This document shows positions 33,628-42,427 of a DNA stretch of 64,000 bases, piece by piece. Every line of letters begins with the position of its first letter. The first letter of the stretch is position 1. Where the stretch lies: the NCBI RefSeq assembly GCF_000348945.1, contig NZ_AOCK01000014.1, forward strand, positions 1-64,000, given 5' to 3'. Source of the DNA: Paeniglutamicibacter gangotriensis Lz1y. Lineage in GTDB: Bacteria > Actinomycetota > Actinomycetes > Actinomycetales > Micrococcaceae. The position numbers and the translations under genes are program-made. A model generated the notes under the pieces. It saw nothing but the letters and a program-made list of their open reading frames with translations, was not told where the DNA came from and searched no databases.

Positions 33628-35606
33628 ACGCAATCAAAAAACCAGTGAACATCGTCAACGTCAGCTATGCCCAGACGAAGGCCTCGGTGAATACAGATGC
33701 GTTGGGTATGCGCGAAATGCAGCAGCGTGTCTTCGCCCAGCGCGAGGCCCAACACTTGTTGGTGAAGGCTCCCCCGGCCTCGGGTAAGTCCCGTGCGCTC
33801 ATGTTTGTTGCGCTCGACAAGCTCTACAACCAGAATCGTAAAAAAGTCATCGTCGCCGTGCCGGAACGCTCGATTGGCGCATCGTTTGCGCCAACGAATC
33901 TCAGTAAGTTTGGGTTCTGGGCGGACTGGGAAATCAAGGATGGACACAACCTCTGTGATGCTGGTTCTTCAGCTGGTAAGGTCAATGCGTTCATCAAGTT
34001 CCTCGAAGGCCCTGATGCAGTACTCGTGTGCACGCATGCGACGCTGCGGTTCGCCTTCGAGAGGCTTGCTCCCGAGGCTTTCAACGGCACCGTCCTGGCT
34101 ATCGATGAGTTCCACCATGTCTCCGCCGATATTGAGAACTCGCGTCTGGGCTCACTGCTGCGCGATGTGATGAACGGTTCGGACGTGCATATCGTCGCAA
34201 TGACCGGTTCCTACTTCCGTGGTGACTCCGTGCCGGTCTTGTCCCCAGAAGACGAAGCCAAGTTCACTCCGGTCACTTTCAACTATTACGACCAGCTCAA
34301 CGGTTACGCACACCTGCATTCACTGGGCATTGGCCACCATTTCTACCAGGGCCGGTACACCGAGGCCATCGAGGAAGTCCTTGACCTCGATAAGAAGACG
34401 ATTGTGCACATCCCGAGCGTAAATTCGGGTGAGTCCACCAAGGACAAGATTGAAGAAGTCGGCTTCATTATTGATGCCATCGGGCATGTCGAAGAGACCG
34501 ATGCTGACACGGGAATCATTAGCGTGCGGCGGAGAGACACCGGCCAGATCGTGCTTGTGGCCGACCTGGTCGACGATACCGACCAGAAGAAACGCGGCGA
34601 CACGATGCACTACCTCGCACACACGGCCTCGAAGAACCGCGACGCGGTCGACATCATCATCGCCCTCGGCATGGCCAAGGAAGGCTTCGACTGGCCCTAC
34701 GCCGAGCACGCCCTCACCGTAGGCTATCGCGCTTCACTGACCGAGGTTATCCAGATCATCGGCCGAGTCACCCGCGACAGCGAGGGAAAGACCCATGCCC
34801 AGTTCACTAACCTGATTGCTCAGCCTGATGCGGCAACCGATGAAGTGAAGCTTTCCGTCAACAACATCCTTAAGGCGATCACTGCATCGTTGCTGATGGA
34901 ACAGGTCCTCGCACCGAACTTCACGTTCAAAACCAAACGCGGCAACGACGATGCACCAAAGCCTGGCGAACTGAAAATCAAGGGATTCAAAGAACCATCA
35001 ACACCTCGAGTGAAGCAGATCATCAAGACAGATTTGAATGATCTGAAGGCAACGATTCTGCAAGACGATACGTTCGCCAAGGCTGCAGCAGGTAGCCTCG
35101 ATCCGGAAACGACCAACAAGGTACTCATCCCGAAGATCATCCGGGAGAAATACCCGGATTTGTCGGATGCCCAAGTAGAAGAGGTTCGTCAGCAGGTTGT
35201 GGTCGACTCCGTCATCAAAAACGGTGAGGTTCGCGAAGTCGGAGACAAACGCTTCATCAAGATGGCTGAAAAGTTCGTCAACATAGACGACATCGACATC
35301 AATCTCATCGACTCGGTCAACCCGTTCCAGCGGGCCTTCGAAGTGATGAGCAAATCAGTCACGCCCAACGTGCTCCGAATCATTTCGGACACGATCACCG
35401 CGACCCGGGTAGAAATATCGGAGCAAGAAGCACTGCTGCTGTGGCCCAAGATTCAGGCGTGGGTCAAGGTTAACGGCCGTAAGCCGGATGTGCGCAGCGA
35501 GGATCCAAACGAAAAAAGGTACGCTGAAACGCTGTTGTTCCTGCAACGGAAGAAACAGCAACTTTTGGCACACCAGCGGGCAACACAGATGGTCGACGAG
35601 GCATGA
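33624..35606 (+). CDS. Superfamily 2 DEAD/DEAH-type helicase
   Basis: The 660-residue protein shows Walker A KAPPASGKS (about 48-56), a DEFH box in LAIDEFHHVS (161-164), the SAT-like MTGSYF, and motif VI QIIGRVTR (377-384). It is followed by about 270 residues of unassigned C-terminal sequence. It resembles the motor subunits of type I and III restriction systems and other DNA-translocating defence helicases, but has no nuclease motif of its own that I can see. Both ends overlap neighbours by ATGA, so methyltransferase, helicase and nuclease are translated as a unit. Confidence 0.83.
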   Translation: MNAIKKPVNIVNVSYAQTKASVNTDALGMREMQQRVFAQREAQHLLVKAPPASGKSRALMFVALDKLYNQNRKKVIVAVPERSIGASFAPTNLSKFGFWADWEIKDGHNLCDAGSSAGKVNAFIKFLEGPDAVLVCTHATLRFAFERLAPEAFNGTVLAIDEFHHVSADIENSRLGSLLRDVMNGSDVHIVAMTGSYFRGDSVPVLSPEDEAKFTPVTFNYYDQLNGYAHLHSLGIGHHFYQGRYTEAIEEVLDLDKKTIVHIPSVNSGESTKDKIEEVGFIIDAIGHVEETDADTGIISVRRRDTGQIVLVADLVDDTDQKKRGDTMHYLAHTASKNRDAVDIIIALGMAKEGFDWPYAEHALTVGYRASLTEVIQIIGRVTRDSEGKTHAQFTNLIAQPDAATDEVKLSVNNILKAITASLLMEQVLAPNFTFKTKRGNDDAPKPGELKIKGFKEPSTPRVKQIIKTDLNDLKATILQDDTFAKAAAGSLDPETTNKVLIPKIIREKYPDLSDAQVEEVRQQVVVDSVIKNGEVREVGDKRFIKMAEKFVNIDDIDINLIDSVNPFQRAFEVMSKSVTPNVLRIISDTITATRVEISEQEALLLWPKIQAWVKVNGRKPDVRSEDPNEKRYAETLLFLQRKKQQLLAHQRATQMVDEA

Positions 35607-36817
35607 GCGAACTAGGCAACGAGAACCCAGTAACAGGTACAGCTGAGCCCGTCTTAGACATTCAATCGTTGATTGACTCAGATCTCGATGGACTTCTTGA
35701 TACACCTGAGAAGCCTAGGAAGATCACTGCCCAGGGCCGTTTAGAGCGCGCTTTTCTGGAGATCGTTGAGTTCAACAAGGCTCAGGGGCGTCTGCCAAGC
35801 TCGAGCACACGAGACATCGCTGAACGAAAGCTCGGTGCACGGCTTGAAGGAATTCTGGCCAGCGAAGAAAAAATCGCTGTGCTAAAGCCCTTGGACGATC
35901 TCGGGTTGCTCGAATTCCCCGAAGCGCCGGAGTCATTGGACGATCTGCTCAATGGTGGCGGACTCGACTTGCTGGACGATGATCTTGGGCTTCTCGACGT
36001 TTCTGCTTTGCCCCAGCGGCGGACTGCCGACACTCCGGACTCAGTTGCTAAACGCAAGAAAGCCGTAGGGTTCGAAGCCTTCGAACCACTGTTCAAGGCA
36101 AAGCATGCCGAACTAGCTCAGGGAACTTTCAAGCTGATCCAGTTCCCGGGCGCGCACACCATTGACTCCGGAAACTTCTTCGTGTTGAACGGTGTCATGC
36201 TTTTCGTGGCCGAAGTAGGCGAAACTACCGTGCTCGAAGTCGGTGGCAAAGCACGTCCGAAGCAACGTTTGAGGGTCATCTTCGAAAACGGCACTGAATC
36301 ATCCATGTATAGGCAGTCTCTTTCGATCCGGCTCCATGAAGGCGATGGGCAAGCTATTGTTCGGACCGGACACGACTCTTCCGAGGTGGGTGATGCTGAT
36401 GAAGAGTCAGGGCACGTCTATGTGCTTCGCTCGCTGAGCGACGATCCACAAGTGTCATCGATTCAGAATTTGTACAAAATCGGGTTCAGTACGACCACGG
36501 TTGAGAAGCGAATCGTTAACGCCGCAGGCAGTCCGACTTATTTGATGGCACCGGTGGAAATCGTCGCTGACTACAGGGCATATAACTTGCGTGCTTCGGC
36601 GTTGGAACACTTACTGCATCGGGTGTTCTCTTCGGTTCGTTTGGACGTTACCCAGGTAGATCGTGGGGGCAAGAATTACGATCCTTCTGAATGGTTTGTG
36701 GTGCCGCTGAACGTGATCAACCAGGCGATCAGCATGATCATGTCAGGTGAAATCGTCGATTACGTTTACGCCTCACAACAAGAGAAGCTCGTTCCTCGCG
36801 AGGGCCAGACTAACTGA
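35603..36817 (+). CDS. GIY-YIG (T5orf172-type) nuclease
   Basis: The 404-residue protein has an acidic, low-complexity N-terminal half (many L/D repeats around 96-133) and a C-terminal GIY-YIG domain of the T5orf172/MUG113 type: VYVLRS (272-277), LYKIGFS (290-296), the conserved arginine R303 in EKRI and glutamate E335 in ALEHLLHRVF. All residues expected for catalysis are present. It is the third gene of the methyltransferase-helicase operon and is the likely DNA-cutting part, since the methyltransferase lacks its own nuclease motif. Confidence 0.8.
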   Translation: MSELGNENPVTGTAEPVLDIQSLIDSDLDGLLDTPEKPRKITAQGRLERAFLEIVEFNKAQGRLPSSSTRDIAERKLGARLEGILASEEKIAVLKPLDDLGLLEFPEAPESLDDLLNGGGLDLLDDDLGLLDVSALPQRRTADTPDSVAKRKKAVGFEAFEPLFKAKHAELAQGTFKLIQFPGAHTIDSGNFFVLNGVMLFVAEVGETTVLEVGGKARPKQRLRVIFENGTESSMYRQSLSIRLHEGDGQAIVRTGHDSSEVGDADEESGHVYVLRSLSDDPQVSSIQNLYKIGFSTTTVEKRIVNAAGSPTYLMAPVEIVADYRAYNLRASALEHLLHRVFSSVRLDVTQVDRGGKNYDPSEWFVVPLNVINQAISMIMSGEIVDYVYASQQEKLVPREGQTN

Positions 36818-36833
36818 CGGTATCCAGCAGGGT

Positions 36834-36866
36834 TGAGAGGGGCGGTCCTAGTGACCGTTCCTCTCA
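36834..36866 (+). terminator. Terminator after the GIY-YIG nuclease gene
   Basis: A 14-base stem (36834-36847 with 36853-36866, two G-T pairs) around a five-base loop begins 17 bases after the stop codon and ends the three-gene operon. No strong T-run follows. Confidence 0.6.
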
Positions 36867-37711
36867 CGTCAAAATGAGATCAACCGCCGATAACAGCACA
36901 TCCGACATGAATCCGCTCTCCTACTGGCTATCCGGGTCAGGTTCCTCCGACCCCAAACATCGACCCCATCAGGCGCTGCACGTATTCCGTTTGGGCTTTG
37001 AGGTTCCAGTGAAGTTCACCGGGTGGTTGCAAAGCGATCCTTTCCTGGCGCTTTGTGTAGGCCCGCCTCACACGTAGCAGCGCACTGTCCGGTCTCAATA
37101 TTGTTGACAACGCTGACCTGGGGTTTTGCCAACTTCAATGAGACGGAACTTGCCCGTTTCGTCTCACTGAAGTTGGCAATTCCGTATCCTTCGTGTGGGG
37201 CAGTCAGCTGGACTGCACTTGGCAAAGGCGCACGGATACCGCCGATTCGACTGGACCGATCTCAAAATTGCCCAGCATGTGCACGGAATCATTCTGGTTC
37301 AGCAACATTGACCTCGAAGCCTCCGCGTTGCCAACTTGAATGAGACAAACCGTGTAATCCGTATCTTGCCAAGTCCAATGAGATTATTGCCAACAATACT
37401 GAGACAGGACACATACCGTTCTCGGATGGCGATTGAACTGACGGATCTCCTTTGACTCCAGCGGCGGGTTTTGACCATTGAGGGCAGATCGTCCGGTGTG
37501 ACGCACCGTCCCGCCTCGGGCTCCGGGTGGAACAATCGCCCTCCCAAGTCAACTGAATATTGGCCCCTGTGGGCTCCACTTGTGGTGCGGGTGAGCTCCG
37601 CCGTCCGATAGGGCGATTGGTGTGCTTGAGCACCACCGCTGGCGTGTTTGGGCACCAACTGCAAGGCTCCTTCCACCATGTGATGGCCACATGGTGGAAG
37701 GAGTACCGGCA
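36867..37711. other. Intergenic with IS21-type terminal repeats
   Basis: No gene is seen. The stretch is dominated by the repeated 19-base motif described at 37092-37405 and leads into a broken istA gene. An additional related motif, AAAATGAGAT, occurs at about 36871. Confidence 0.5.
37092..37405. repeat. Six copies of a 19-base IS21-type end repeat
   Basis: The pattern TTGCCAA-N6-TGAGAC or close variants occurs at 37126-37144, 37328-37346, 37366-37384 and 37387-37405 on the plus strand and at 37092-37110 and 37161-37179 on the minus strand. Repeated sites of this kind form the ends of IS21-family elements, where the IstA transposase binds. Copies in both directions indicate ends of at least two elements. 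Confidence 0.6.
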
Positions 37712-37974
37712 ATGGTACGGAAGATCAAGGCGAAGTTGGTATTGCAGCTGCGTAACCAGAGCCTGTCGCGACGGGCGATCGAGTCTGCCCATAAGATATC
37801 CCGGCACAGCATTCAGGCGGTCCTCGATGCGGCGGAGCTGGCAGGACTTGGTTGGGATGACGTCGCCGAGATGACGTCGCCGAGATGTCGGAGGCCGAGG
37901 TATATACGGCGTTGTTTCCCGGCCGCGGGGTGAGGGAGAGCGTATTCGTGATGGCGCTCAGGGAAATTCCCTAG
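37712..37974 (+). pseudogene. istA: istA N-terminal fragment (IS21 family), frameshifted
   Basis: From ATG 37712, with GGAAGGAG just upstream, the frame reads the typical IstA N-terminus (MVRKIKAKLVLQLRNQSLSR, then ISRHSIQAVLDAAELAGLGWDD). A 14-base tandem duplication (37856-37869 repeated at 37870-37883) shifts the frame; beyond it the correct frame continues as EMSEAEVY, LFPGRGVRESVF and then ends at TAG 37972. The catalytic integrase core is missing altogether, so the gene is both frameshifted and truncated. Confidence 0.75.
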
Positions 37975-38007
37975 TTCTGCTCACCGGTTTCACCCAGCCC
38001 GCGTGAG

Positions 38008-38460
38008 CTAAGTTAGCAGGTTTGCCGGGGTGCCGGTAGTCGCCTTCCGGAGTTGCTCTGCCGCGTCGTGGTGGTTACGCAGCCGGTAGGAGTCCCCGTC
38101 AAGGTTCAGCACCACGGAACGGTGCAGCAGCCGGTCGAGCATGGCCGCGGCGACGGTGGTGTCGCCCAGGATCTCTCCCCACAAATCCCACCGGCCTGTT
38201 TGTCGTGATCACGATGCTGGTTTTCAGGTAGCGCTGGTTGATGACCTGGAACAGGGCCGAGGCGGCCTCGCCCGGCAGTGCCAGGTAGCCCAGTTCGTCG
38301 ATGACCAGGAGCGTTGGCCCCGAGTAGTAACGCATGGTGGATGACCAGTGCCCTTCGATGGCGCCCTTGTGGCAGCGGGCCGCCAGCTCGGCCGCGGAGG
38401 TGAAATAGACGCGGTAGCCGGCTGCGACCGCCGCCCGACCCAGGCCGGCTCCTCACGGTT
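38008..38460 (-). pseudogene. istB: istB C-terminal fragment (IS21 family)
   Basis: On the minus strand MRYYSGPTLLVIDELGYLAL, then FQVINQRYLKTSIVITTN (Walker B and sensor parts), match the IstB helper ATPase. The frame shifts near 38170-38180, after which LDRLLHRSVVLNLDGDSYRL and the tail ending PANLLT complete the C-terminus at TAG 38008-38010. The N-terminal half with Walker A is lost or scrambled. It is opposite in direction to the istA fragment, so the two are not halves of one intact element. Confidence 0.72.
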
Positions 38461-38765
38461 CGGTCGGCAACCGGAAACCCATTCTTGGCCTCCGCGGATT
38501 GTGTGCGCTCCCCCGCTTGCTGTTTCTCCTCCCGCTCTTCCCGGGAAAAAACTAGTATGTATAAAGAATATTGCCAAAAGACTTGGGACGCAGGGGAAGT
38601 CTCAGTGAAGCTACGTACAAGTAATTCAAGAAAATAGTGGCCTTTCCCTTCTTTCCATGCCTATGATGTGGGTCACAAGCTTTTTGATCCTCCGCTTTTC
38701 CAGCTCCCGATGTTGAGCTGGAGAGGATGCCCATCCTGCTTTTGAGCAGATAGAAAGGAACCACC
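38461..38765 (+). promoter_or_regulatory. Upstream region of the vanAB-like operon
   Basis: The stretch after the istB remnant holds GTATAAAGAATAT (38559-38571), whose complement ATATTCTTTATAC recurs nearly unchanged at 41030-41042 before the permease gene. This suggests a shared operator. The ribosome site for the oxygenase gene, AAAGGA, is at 38755-38760. No gene is seen. Confidence 0.5.
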
Positions 38766-39860
38766 GTGACCGTAGTGCAGTCCACGAGCTCCACCACTAA
38801 CAAGGTCCTGCCCCACCCGCTGAACGCCTGGTATGTGGCCGGCTGGGACCACGAGGTCACGCGCAAGCCGATGTCCCGCCGCATCGCCAACCGCCCGGTG
38901 GCCCTTTACCGCACCGAGGACGGCCAGGTCGTGGCCCTGGCCGATGCCTGCTGGCACCGCTTGGCGCCGTTGTCGATGGGCAAGACTGTGGGCAAGGACG
39001 GGATCCAGTGCCCGTACCACGGCATCGTCTACAACTCGGCGGGCCGCTGCGTGTCCATGCCGGCGCAGGAGACCATCAATCCCTCCGCCACCGTTCCTTC
39101 CTTCCCCATTGTGGAGCGCTACCGCTACGTGTGGATCTGGATGGGCGACCCGACACTGGCAGACCCGGACCTGGTGCCGGACATGCATTGGGCGGATGAC
39201 CCGGGGTGGGCAGGGGACGGCAAGGTCATCCATGCGCCATGCAACTACCAGCTGGTGCTGGACAACCTCATGGACCTGACCCACGAGGAATTCGTCCACG
39301 AGGGCAGCATCGGAAACGATGCCCTGAGCCAGGCCGGCTTCGAGGTGACGCACACCAGCACCACGGTCACCCTCTCCCGGTGGATGACCGACATCGAGGC
39401 TCCACCTGTGTGGGCTGGGTATCTGCGCGAGCGGTTTCCCGACTACAGGGGGAATGTCGATAGGTGGCAGATCATCACCTTCGAGGCCCCGTCAACAATC
39501 TGCCTTGACGTGGGGGTGGCGAAGGCCGGCACCGGCGCGCCGGAGGGCGACCGCAGCCAGGGCGTCAACGGGTATGTCCTGAACACGGTCACCCCGGAGA
39601 CCGAGCGGTCGTCCCATTACTTCTGGGCGTTCATGCGCAATTTCAAGCTGGATAGCCAGCGGGTGACGACCCAAACCAGGGAGGGCGTGTCCAGGATTTT
39701 CGCCCAGGACGAGGAAATGCTTGTTGCTCAGCAGGCAGCCATCGACGCCAACCCCGACTACGAGTTCTACAACCTAAACATCGACTCGGGCGGCATGTGG
39801 GTGCGCCGCATCCTCGAGTCCATGCTGGCCGCCGAAGGGCGTCTGGCCGCCTCCGCCTAA
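38766..39860 (+). CDS. vanA: Rieske oxygenase subunit, VanA-like aromatic O-demethylase
   Basis: The 364-residue protein has the Rieske [2Fe-2S] ligands CWH (C62, H64) and CPYH (C82, H85) and the mononuclear iron site NLMDLTHEEFVH (D170, H173, H178). It belongs to the vanillate O-demethylase/dicamba-monooxygenase group, which removes methyl groups from methoxybenzoates as formaldehyde. GTG 38766 follows AAAGGA. The reductase gene is 36 bases downstream. Because the neighbouring enzymes use 3-hydroxybenzoate and gentisate rather than protocatechuate, 3-methoxybenzoate is a more consistent substrate than vanillate; that is inference. Confidence 0.85.
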   Translation: MTVVQSTSSTTNKVLPHPLNAWYVAGWDHEVTRKPMSRRIANRPVALYRTEDGQVVALADACWHRLAPLSMGKTVGKDGIQCPYHGIVYNSAGRCVSMPAQETINPSATVPSFPIVERYRYVWIWMGDPTLADPDLVPDMHWADDPGWAGDGKVIHAPCNYQLVLDNLMDLTHEEFVHEGSIGNDALSQAGFEVTHTSTTVTLSRWMTDIEAPPVWAGYLRERFPDYRGNVDRWQIITFEAPSTICLDVGVAKAGTGAPEGDRSQGVNGYVLNTVTPETERSSHYFWAFMRNFKLDSQRVTTQTREGVSRIFAQDEEMLVAQQAAIDANPDYEFYNLNIDSGGMWVRRILESMLAAEGRLAASA

Positions 39861-39896
39861 GGCGGAGACGGACAGCGAAGGATACGGACAAGGACC

Positions 39897-40907
39897 ATGG
39901 CAGCAACAAACATTGAAACCTGGCAATCGGCAACCGTGGTCGAAAAGATCCCGGTGGCCGACGGCATTGCACGCATCGTGCTCATACCCTCCCTGCCGCT
40001 CAAGGCCGAACCGGGATCGCACGTGGACCTGATGGTCGAAATCAACGGGGAACAGGCAAAACGCTCCTACTCGGTGGTGGAATCGAACCACGACGGGACC
40101 CGGCTGGTGATCAGCGTGATGAGGGCGCCGCTCTCGCGGGGAGGTTCGATCTTCATGCACGGGCTCGTGGCGGGACAGCAGCTGGAAATCACCCAGCCGC
40201 TGCAGAACTTCCCGCTGCGCGTCGGCGCGCAGCGCTACATCCTGCTGGCCGGGGGCATCGGTGTGACAGCCGTTGCCAACATGGCTGCGGTGCTCAAGCG
40301 GCTGAAGGCCGACTACACGCTGGTGTACGTCGGACGCAGCCGCAGCGCCATGGCCTACCTGGCCGAATTGTCCGAACTGCACGGCGAACGGCTCGAGGTG
40401 CACGTCGATGACGAGGGCTCCTCGCTGAAGGTCCCCGAACTGGTGGGCCGCGCGGATGCGGACACCGAACTGTACATGTGCGGGCCCATCCGGCTGATGG
40501 ACGCGGTGCGCCGCACCTGGGTGGAGCGCGAGCTGGATTTGCCCAACCTTCGCTACGAGACCTTCGGCAACAGCGGCTGGTACGACCCCGAGGAATTCAT
40601 CGTGCGCGTCCCCAAGCTGGATCTCGAAGTTAGGGTGCCCCAGGGCCGCTCCATGCTCGAGGCCCTCGAGGACGCGGGCGCGGAGATGATGTTCGACTGC
40701 CGCAAGGGAGAATGCGGACTCTGCGAGGTCCGCATCACCGAGCTCTCCGGTGCCATCGACCACCGCGACGTGTTCTATTCCGAGCGCCAGCAGCGCCTGG
40801 GCACGAAGATGAACTGCTGCGTCTCACGCGCCGTCACCTCAGCCACCGGTGCCCGGTCCGACACGAACCATGCCGGCCCGGCGGTCATCACCATCGGCGT
40901 CTCCTGA
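39897..40907 (+). CDS. vanB: Oxygenase reductase subunit, VanB-like
   Basis: The 336-residue reductase has an N-terminal flavin domain (KRSYSVVES), an NAD(P)H domain (LLAGGIGVTAVANMA) and a C-terminal plant-type [2Fe-2S] domain with CRKGECGLC and a fourth cysteine near MNCCVSRA. This is the phthalate-dioxygenase-reductase order expected for VanB. It passes electrons from NAD(P)H to the Rieske protein encoded just upstream, and the pair should be co-transcribed. The C-terminus is slightly extended beyond the ferredoxin domain. Confidence 0.87.
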   Translation: MAATNIETWQSATVVEKIPVADGIARIVLIPSLPLKAEPGSHVDLMVEINGEQAKRSYSVVESNHDGTRLVISVMRAPLSRGGSIFMHGLVAGQQLEITQPLQNFPLRVGAQRYILLAGGIGVTAVANMAAVLKRLKADYTLVYVGRSRSAMAYLAELSELHGERLEVHVDDEGSSLKVPELVGRADADTELYMCGPIRLMDAVRRTWVERELDLPNLRYETFGNSGWYDPEEFIVRVPKLDLEVRVPQGRSMLEALEDAGAEMMFDCRKGECGLCEVRITELSGAIDHRDVFYSERQQRLGTKMNCCVSRAVTSATGARSDTNHAGPAVITIGVS

Positions 40908-41029
40908 AACACGTCTCGTCCAGGTGGAATGACATCTAGCTGGTTCTCTGCACATTCTCTGGATACGTAGAAAGTCAGTACAAAGTAGATAGTTATCCCG
41001 GCAGCTCTTCCAATATAGCTCGAATCCAT

Positions 41030-41042
41030 ATATTCTGTATAC
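41030..41042. promoter_or_regulatory. Shared promoter motif before the permease gene
   Basis: ATATTCTGTATAC lies 33 bases before the permease start and matches 12 of 13 bases of the complement of 38559-38571 upstream of vanA. It is a candidate binding site for the fused MarR-type regulator of this cluster. The 167-base gap 40908-41074 otherwise shows no gene. Confidence 0.5.
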
Positions 41043-41074
41043 GGAGTAAATCTCCTCTATCCGCTAGGAAATCA

Positions 41075-42403
41075 ATGATGCCTACCGTAACGCGCAGTAC
41101 CTCCATGGCCCGCAGGGTCGCCCTGTCGAGCCTCATCGGCACCACCATCGAGTGGTACGACTACTTCATCTACGGCAGCGCCGCCGTCCTGGTTTTCGGT
41201 CCACAGTTCTTCCCGGGCGATGACCCGACAGCGAGCACCCTCGCTGCCTTTGCAACATTCGCCGTCGGCTTCCTGGCACGTCCCATTGGCGGAATCGTCA
41301 TGGGGCATTTCGGGGACCGCGTTGGACGCAAGTCCATGCTGATCATCTCCATGCTCCTCATGGGCGGAGCAACGGTGGCCATCGGCCTCCTGCCGAACTA
41401 CGCGGCCATCGGCATCGCGGCGCCCATCCTGCTGGTGGTATTGCGCCTCGTCCAGGGCTTCGGCGTCGGCGGCGAATGGGGCGGGGCCGTCCTGATGTCC
41501 GTGGAGCATGCACCGCGTGGACGCCGGACGTTTTATGGTTCCTTCGCCCAGATGGGGCTTCCGGCCGGCATCATCTTCGCGAACCTGGTTTTCATCGTCG
41601 TCGTGAACGTGGTGTCCCCTGAGGCCTTCGCAGCCTGGGGCTGGCGGCTCCCCTTCCTGCTGAGCGCGGCACTGATCGTCTTCGGGTTCGTCCTGCGCTT
41701 CAAGATCACCGAAAGCCCCACCTTTACAGGCGTCAAGGACACCGGTTCGGTCGAGAAGCAGCCCCTGGTTGCCCTCGTCACCCGCCACTTCAAGCCCCTG
41801 GCCCTAGCCAGCGCGGCATCCATTGCGGCTCCCGCCTTGGGCTATTTGATCCTCGTGTACATGCTCTCCTACGGCACCGCCGTCCTGGGACTGTCCAAGA
41901 CGACCATGCTCTGGCTGATCATCGGCGGTGCCGCCGTCTGGTTCATCGTCATCGCGGTGTCCGCCCAGGTAGCGGACCGGGTGGGCCGCAAGAAGGTATT
42001 CCTCGCCGGCGCGCTGCTGGTGGCGATCTGGGCATTCCCCTTCTTCGCCCTGGTCGATACCGCATCCCCGGCGCTGATCCTGCTGGCGTTCGCGGTCGGA
42101 ACCTCGGCGATAGCCATGATGGCAGGGCCCCAGGCCGCCCTCGTAGCCGCACTGTTCCCCCCCGCCATCCGGTACAGCGGCGCATCGGTCGCCTACCAGA
42201 TCGGATCCATCATCGGAGGCGCGTTCGCACCGATGATTGCCACCGCACTGTATGCCGCCACGGGCACCTCTGTCCTGATCGCCTGCTACATGGGCGGCCT
42301 GGGACTGCTCAGCTTCGTCGCCCTGCTCTTCCTGCGTGAGGAAAAGGACGCCGATAACATACCCGACGTCGTGGCAGCCGACGCCCCCAACTCCATTCGA
42401 TAA
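41075..42403 (+). CDS. MHS-family aromatic acid/proton symporter
   Basis: The 442-residue major facilitator has about twelve membrane segments and the metabolite:H+ symporter signatures TTIEWYDYFIYGSAA near the N-terminus, GHFGDRVGRKSML between helices 2 and 3, and RLVQGFGVGGEWGGAVLM. Relatives import shikimate, citrate or benzoate-type acids. Two ATG codons (41075, 41078) follow an AGGAAA site. It is the first gene of a five-gene plus-strand unit with the gentisate pathway enzymes and probably imports the methoxy- or hydroxybenzoate used by them. Confidence 0.86.
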   Translation: MMPTVTRSTSMARRVALSSLIGTTIEWYDYFIYGSAAVLVFGPQFFPGDDPTASTLAAFATFAVGFLARPIGGIVMGHFGDRVGRKSMLIISMLLMGGATVAIGLLPNYAAIGIAAPILLVVLRLVQGFGVGGEWGGAVLMSVEHAPRGRRTFYGSFAQMGLPAGIIFANLVFIVVVNVVSPEAFAAWGWRLPFLLSAALIVFGFVLRFKITESPTFTGVKDTGSVEKQPLVALVTRHFKPLALASAASIAAPALGYLILVYMLSYGTAVLGLSKTTMLWLIIGGAAVWFIVIAVSAQVADRVGRKKVFLAGALLVAIWAFPFFALVDTASPALILLAFAVGTSAIAMMAGPQAALVAALFPPAIRYSGASVAYQIGSIIGGAFAPMIATALYAATGTSVLIACYMGGLGLLSFVALLFLREEKDADNIPDVVAADAPNSIR

Positions 42404-42427
42404 CCACCAATCCACAAGGAGGACACC

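Noticed and set aside
37289-37807. Minus-strand frame of 172 codons in the IS21 remnant
   Set aside because: It covers the terminal repeats and antisense istA, with no family match.
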